Under the pieces are notes generated by a model. The model saw nothing but the letters and a program-made list of their open reading frames with translations, was not told the DNA's origin and did no database searches. Source: Gonapodya prolifera JEL478 (taxonomy: Eukaryota; Monoblepharomycota; Monoblepharidomycetes; Monoblepharidales; Gonapodyaceae). Taken from it: a DNA stretch of 64,000 nucleotides. The DNA lies in NCBI GenBank assembly GCA_001574975.1, contig KQ965855.1, positions 65,507 through 129,506 on the forward strand, in the 5' to 3' direction. Each line of letters begins with the position of its first letter. The stretch's first letter is position 1. Below, piece by piece: positions 58,848 through 64,000 of this stretch. Both the position numbers and the translations under genes were made by a program.

Positions 58848-59361
58848 GGTTTACGGCTACTCACATAACGCACGCCTTGGGGTCCTTCATTATCGCCCCA
58901 ATCATCGTTGCTCTGGCGTCCTCATCTTTCCCCCCGCGGTGTGGGTATCTATTCCGCTCTTGTGGTACCGGGACGCGAACCTACTATTGTGAAGGCGACA
59001 GAATGACCCACTGGGTCTCCGCGTCGCTTCAGTTGATATAACGGTATTGTAGCGTACAGGGAGGTGGGAGGTACCAACTCTGAGGCTTCGATGTTTGTTA
59101 CGAAAGGTGGTCGGGTATAGGAAGATTTCACTCTAGGAAGAACGTCGGTTCACTTTCTAAATGAAACCAAATAATCGTTCACAGAGCTTAGTCCAGAAAT
59201 AGCGTCGAGACAGTTTGCAGGAATTAGGAACTGCTGTGTTAAAAGTTTCTGGAATAAAGTGATACACAATGCTGTATTATTGATGTAAGACCACACATCA
59301 GTTCGAAAAGTCCCCCTGCTCGAAATCTACCACCGACAGTAAACTCTCTGAAGTTCCACTG

Positions 59362-59883
59362 TCATCCCATCCTGACTATTCCCCCCATGCGGATAAACTC
59401 CATAGCCCACTTCTTCGCATTCTCAAATGATGACACAATCTCATCAGGATCATCCCTGAAGAAACCAATATCTGAATCAAATGGTTCTTGACCCACCTCT
59501 CTTGAGCCACCGGTGGCAGGCTCCAGAACGTTGATGGAAACCCACGCAGTAAAGCTCCGCCACCATAAACCTGGAGGTCCACCAGATTCACCGCCGCCCA
59601 TGCCACCCCCTCCGTTCCCATCTTCATCATCACTTTCATCTGATCGGCGCCTCTTGGAAGCACGTGTATCATAAATTCGACCATAGACCCTACGGTAGTC
59701 ATACTGCTCCCTGAGGAGCGCGCTGATTGCAGCGATGCGTGCCAAAAGTTCCCCGCAAGCTTGATCAACTTTTGAACCTGCCTCCCCAACTTTCTTTATC
59801 TCCAAAGCAAATAGTGCTCCAGAAACCATCATCCAAGGATTGGGTGCATTAACGGCCACAAGATGGTCTGTTGTGCCTTTCAC
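59362..59883 (-). CDS. Unrecognised 173-residue protein
   Basis: The ATG frame starts MKGTTDHLVAVNAPNPWMMVSG and continues with LFALEIKKVGEAGSKVDQAC, a predicted helix with YDYRRVYGRIYDTR, a basic KRRR patch and a glycine-rich linker, then WWRSFTAWVSINVLEP. The order E-x-K in a beta strand (LEIKK) recalls PD-(D/E)XK nuclease folds, but one short motif is not proof. The gene is about 1 kb from the integrase element and could belong to it or to an older insertion. Confidence 0.35.
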   Translation of the reverse strand: MKGTTDHLVAVNAPNPWMMVSGALFALEIKKVGEAGSKVDQACGELLARIAAISALLREQYDYRRVYGRIYDTRASKRRRSDESDDEDGNGGGGMGGGESGGPPGLWWRSFTAWVSINVLEPATGGSREVGQEPFDSDIGFFRDDPDEIVSSFENAKKWAMEFIRMGGIVRMG

Positions 59884-60633
59884 TGGAACACCTCCAATTG
59901 TTACCGAAAGTGAAGACTAATGGTGACTGACGTCGGATAAAGTCACATATCCTGAGGGGGGTATGAACCTGAGAATATCACGGAGGTGTTCCATGTATGC
60001 CTCTCAATGTGTTGGGTGGCTCTCGGCTAAATTTGCCTGCAAGGGAAGCTTGGAATGCTTTTGTGCTCATCATCAACTGATGCAAGTTGTTCAGGGAACA
60101 CCATCACACCGTAGGGGGTCTTCTTCAAGTCGAACTTGGAGAAGCTCATGGATTGTTCCGCTTGGACTATAACACTGAGCTTAATGAAAAATAATATGAG
60201 GTTTGCTTATAGTGAATGACATTTGGATATGACCCAGACGTCAGAGTTCATTTTGGCCTTCCTCGAATTTCGCTTCAAGTTTGTGTCAGAGCTTGCTTTG
60301 TCCTTTCTTGATTTTCTCTTGGAGCTTGTGTTTCAGTTCTTTGATCCTTTGAGCTGTATGCACTTGTATATACATTATGGCAGTGCCAGAAAGCAGTGTT
60401 GTCAATCTCACCAAGGTCTATCCCAAATGAATTGGATGACAGAGTAAGTTGTTGCTATCCTTCAATGTGGGAGCATTAGGAACGTGAGGGTATTGTGACC
60501 GACTTGTAATGCTATCACATCATACAGGAAACAGGACAAGTCGTTGACTGACTGTGCTGCAACCTTTTCAAGTGTACCTCGTCTTTGGAAGATACAATGT
60601 CAAAGTTGGTTCATTGCGACCAGGTGTCAGATT

Positions 60634-60672
60634 TTTTTTTTCCNCCCCAGTTATATCTCCCCCCCCCCCCAC
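60634..60672. other. Ambiguous base in a homopolymer junction
   Basis: A T run, one undetermined base (60644) and then C runs. This is the only N in the window and marks a place where the assembly is uncertain. Confidence 0.9.
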
Positions 60673-60949
60673 AAATAAGAATTCTTGGAGGAATATTAAA
60701 GTGAGTAGAAATATTGTATTCGAAATCATTGTTGGGCCTTCATGCAACAGAAAGCATAGAGCTCTTCTCGGTATCTACGAACATCCACCTTGTCACCATA
60801 GCCTCAGGTGACATCCATTGACATGGTATATATAGTGTGAGGTGTTAAGTGCTGTGCCACTACTGTGGTCATGTATTTAGATGAGTGCACCTGCAGGGCG
60901 TGCCCCAGGTTTGGCGTCACGTTCCTGCAGGTGGGTTCTGTGTGCGCTA

Positions 60950-63900
60950 CATCATATTATGTATGTTTGATCATATATATACACGTTCCTGCAGTTTACA
61001 GGCTCATGCAGCTCACCAAGGTTGTGTAGCACACCTGAGTCATTTGCAGGAGTGCAACATGCTCACCATTTGCTATCTGATCAAAATGTCCACTGTCCAT
61101 GTGATTCTTACACACAAAAGATGCAGCCATGCACATGAAAGCTCCACATGCTGGGTCTGACCCTTGTTGAGGCCACTCGAGGCAATGAACAGTTCTGACA
61201 TCAATAGGAACTTCCCTATCAGATAGATAGGCAAGTGCACGTCTGCACGCCTCAAGTTTTGGGCCATATTCATTGAGGTTTTTCTTACATAGAGAGTCAA
61301 ACACAATCCAAGATCTGCGCAGGTGTGAATAAACAACAGCGAACCAATGATGAATGGGGTTTGTAACATGACAGGTGAAGAGTACAGAACGAGCGGTCTG
61401 CACTTCTTCTGCACGAGCTGCATGTGCAGCAGATATAGCTTGTGTTGCTCAACCTCCAGCTTCACATTCAAATAAGGGGGTCCACTCAGGATTTGTTCTC
61501 CATGCATCTTCAAAATAGAATGAAGTCTCCAGTGAATTTGCCATGAGGTGGTGGCCAAAAAAGTGGATAGGATTGTTGGAAATGTACTGGTCCTTTAAGA
61601 GAGACTGTAACTCTGATCTGAACTGAGGGTGTCTCAAGCCTCTTCAAAAGATTTGTAGATGGTTGTTAAATTCCACATGACTTGATAAATGGAGAGCATT
61701 GCAGGGGAAGTAGTCGTCCCAGTTTTGGATGATAGGAATATGCACAGGTGGTGTCAATACGTGAGATGGTGTAGGCATTGTCTTGTGAGATTCAGAGTTT
61801 GTCTTAGAGATTACGATAGTTGGGTGAGGTAGCCGATCTTGCAAAGTGTTGGCATCAACCATTGCCAAGAAGCGCGCAACGAGCTGGTCAGACAATCCAG
61901 ATAGATCAAGAAGCCGTCCACGGTAGTCCTCTGCATTGAAAACCATAGATATGGAGTTGCGAGTCTCCCAGGTTGATTCTGAGAGGGGAAGTCCAACCCA
62001 GGAGCAAAAGAACTCCGTTGTTGGCTGGCCTGACTGAGAACCCACTTGCACTGTGTATAATTGAAAGGTTTCCATTTAAGTACCAGGGAAACAAAGAGTA
62101 TATAGGGGTGACACTTACGTTCCCGTTGTGCAAGGATTTGATCCACAACAAGAGGGACATTGTCCACTTGAAAAGATCCGTTTAGCACAGTGGAGACGCT
62201 TGTTGGGTTAACTTCATGTGGCAGTGGTGCTAGAGACTTGTGATGGAAAGTTTGCTGTGAACAACTTCCGGGTATGTCTTCCAATGTTGGACCTTGGGTG
62301 ACCCATTGGAGTGTGTAGTTGTAATCATGGGCGGTGAACACAGTCGCAAGGGCAACAAATGGCTTGCGTTTTTTAGCAGGGCCAAATGTACGTCAGAGGA
62401 GGACATAGGAACCCAAGGCATAAGGTAGGGACAGGACAGAGTTTTGAACCAACCTATTAGACAAGTTTGTTATCAAAATACAAGCATCGGCATACTTGTA
62501 CTCACCTAGCAATTTCATACGTTCCAGCCCTCATCATATTGTCCGCTGCTGCAGCACGCATTCTCTCGTATGTTGGGTCGTCAAAGAAGATATTGGGGGG
62601 TGCTACTGTTGATGATAAGACGATTGTATGAGTTGAAACACTGCAGCCAAAGAAACCGTAACTATTACCTCTGCCGGTGGGATGTGGGTAATATGCATTG
62701 TCTGTGTGCTTATGGAACAGTTCCAATGGCACAGCTTTCATTGTCGAATTCACTTCATGGTTTATGGAGGCCAACGCTTCCCCTAGAGCGCATGTGAGTT
62801 GCTCAAGAGTCACGACCTCAGGGGTGATGCCTTTCATAGCAAGTATACGTCTGATTTGGGACTTGAGGAATCCATTGCAGCGCTCGATGGCACCTTGCGT
62901 GGACGGCTTGTATGGTACGCCGTGCTTGATTTTGATGTTGTACTCCACATGGAGGTGATTGAAAATCTTGCTGACGAACTCTCTGCGATTGTTGCTGAGC
63001 ATGTACTGGGGTACATATCCTTGACTGTACAACTCGTCCAGAAAAGCTACCACGTTGTCGGATGCCTGACACGTGTAAGATTATTAAGTGAAATGCACGA
63101 AATTGTGGGTGGACATACCTTTGTGCTAAAGGCGTCCCCCCAACCTTGTTTAGTGAAGTGATTGGCAACATCCAAAATCCAGAACTCCCCCAGCTTAGTG
63201 TAGTCCAATTCAAACTAAGCAAGAAAATGTAACTATCATGAAACTCCAAAAATGGATATGAACTTACCAATTCCAAACAATTCTCAGTTAATATTGGAAT
63301 GAGAGGTGCGCGCACAGGAACCTTTCTTGACAGTGCACACACTGGACAAGGCAGCACCTGCTGGCAAAGTACTTGAAAAAGATTTCTTGCGTAATAATTC
63401 CAAGTAAACTTGATCCAGCATTTAACCGGGGATGAATGACCACCAGCTTGTGGATCGAAGTGATACTGGTGGATTGCATGAATGATTTCATTTTTGGTGC
63501 GGTAGCAGGTGCAAACGCGACCATTGGTGGCCTTGTGATGTAGCCTCCCCAATATCATTGTGTAGTGTTTGACCTAAACAAGAATTGATAGTGTTGAGAC
63601 ACATCTTCTCTTTGGAACACATACCTTCTTCTTCCAATCACTTCTCTTCTGTTTGTTTTTGTTTCCCCTTAGACGGTTAGGAAGTGCACTGGCTTTAGCA
63701 TTGGCGAGCAGGTATTCTTCGATCTCGCGATGCACGGCGAGGTACTCTGAGCACTTGACACGTTGCTCCGCCGTGAGCGCAATGTGTTGATAAGAACCGG
63801 GTGTATCGCTGTGGCCGTCGTTACATTCAATGTCCATCCCGTCCTCGGATTCGTCCGATGAGATGTCGAAGATGTCTCTGCATTGAAATATTGGCACACC

Positions 63901-63978
63901 AAAGACCTGCATTGGACAATTCGCCTTGAGAATGAACGTCCCGTTTTGACTCGGTAACATTGCAATCAATTCATCCAT
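60950..63978 (-). mobile_element. Integrase/chromodomain/Ulp1-protease element, Ginger-like DNA transposon (runs toward the window edge)
   Basis: Read on the minus strand from an ATG at 63978. Parts in order: an acidic then basic N-terminal segment (about 63574-63978); a zinc-binding H2C2 segment (about 63310-63500); an integrase core (about 62500-63200, with TKLGEFWILDVANHF at its start and GVPYKPSTQGAIERCNGF near its end); a chromodomain-like segment (about 61950-62200, with FFCSWVGLPLSESTWE); and a Ulp1/C48 cysteine-protease domain (about 61000-61400, with HHWFAVVYSHL, IVFDSL and SDPACGAF). No capsid, reverse transcriptase or RNase H part is seen. Ginger1 elements, DNA transposons whose integrase derives from Gypsy retroelements, are known to carry extra Ulp1 domains. 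A Polinton-like origin is the alternative. Pieces lie in several frames separated by probable introns. I cannot tell whether it is whole; ends and target-site repeats are not seen. Confidence 0.6.
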
Positions 63979-64000
63979 TGTCGTGAGGTAAATGTTGGAG

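Larger units (their letters stand above)
56903..60950. other. Sparse region between glycosyltransferase and transposon
   Basis: About 4 kb with three or four small unrecognised frames, listed separately, and otherwise nothing I can support. Base composition becomes visibly more AT-rich toward the right. Confidence 0.5.

Noticed and set aside
1-64000. CRISPR arrays, bacterial operons, Shine-Dalgarno sites and rho-independent terminators
   Set aside because: The window is eukaryotic with spliced genes. The tandem repeats seen are simple and contiguous, without spacers.
1-64000. tRNA and rRNA genes
   Set aside because: I looked for B-box-like and conserved stem-loop signals and found none that I could support by eye. 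A tRNA scan would settle it.

Overview
The window looks like nuclear DNA of a fungus. Genes are split by many short introns (about 50-110 bases, mostly GTGAGT donors), some exons are only 5-9 bases long, and the gene set is fungal: a Blm10/PA200 proteasome activator, Dal5-like anion:cation symporters, an App1-type phosphatidate phosphatase, cyclins, a palmitoyl-protein thioesterase and a Baeyer-Villiger-type monooxygenase. I cannot place it more precisely. A basidiomycete or a chytrid-like lineage would both fit.

Layout. 0.7-6.2 kb: two unrecognised large proteins on the + strand, the second apparently starting inside the last codons of the first. 7.9-14.4 kb: a tandem pair of major-facilitator transporters, the first decayed and the second intact. 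14.4-20.0 kb: gene-poor DNA built largely from copies of one dispersed repeat carrying TGACGTCA palindromes and, in one copy, the first exon of a small CAP-like secreted protein. 20.06-27.31 kb (- strand): the Blm10-type proteasome activator, whose C-terminal YYA motif is completed by a 5-base last exon. 27.69-31.73 kb (+): a gene with ankyrin repeats, a pseudokinase and a KEN ribonuclease domain, the architecture of vertebrate RNase L. It lies head to head with the proteasome activator across 380 bases. 32.8-38.3 kb: a tandem duplication of a cyclin gene, flanks included. 39.1-41.3 kb: palmitoyl-protein thioesterase. 41.7-45.5 kb: App1-like phosphatidate phosphatase. 45.8-49.6 kb: flavin monooxygenase. 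49.7-54.9 kb: gene-poor, with an inverted copy of the 18.5-20 kb repeat, so that the 20-50 kb gene block is bracketed by inverted repeats. 54.9-56.9 kb: a type II membrane glycosyltransferase. 57-60 kb: small unrecognised ORFs. 60.9-64 kb (- strand, running off the window): an integrase + chromodomain + Ulp1-protease element, most like a Ginger-type DNA transposon.

The main result is the RNase L-like gene. An eight-exon model adds up to 3,525 bases (1,174 codons plus stop) with every splice phase consistent. It has ankyrin repeats, a kinase fold that has lost the Lys, HRD and DFG motifs, and a KEN domain that keeps the catalytic His and its R-N...H-Y setting. It has no signal peptide or transmembrane segment, so it is not an ordinary IRE1. 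A soluble ankyrin-pseudokinase-KEN protein is the textbook layout of vertebrate RNase L and I know of no described fungal example, though I could not search. No OAS-like synthetase is seen in the window.

Limits: no alignment or gene-prediction software was used. Splice sites were read by eye from reading-frame continuity and family motifs. Exon edges are firm for the RNase L-like gene, both cyclins, the thioesterase and most of the intact transporter, and approximate for the proteasome activator and the monooxygenase.
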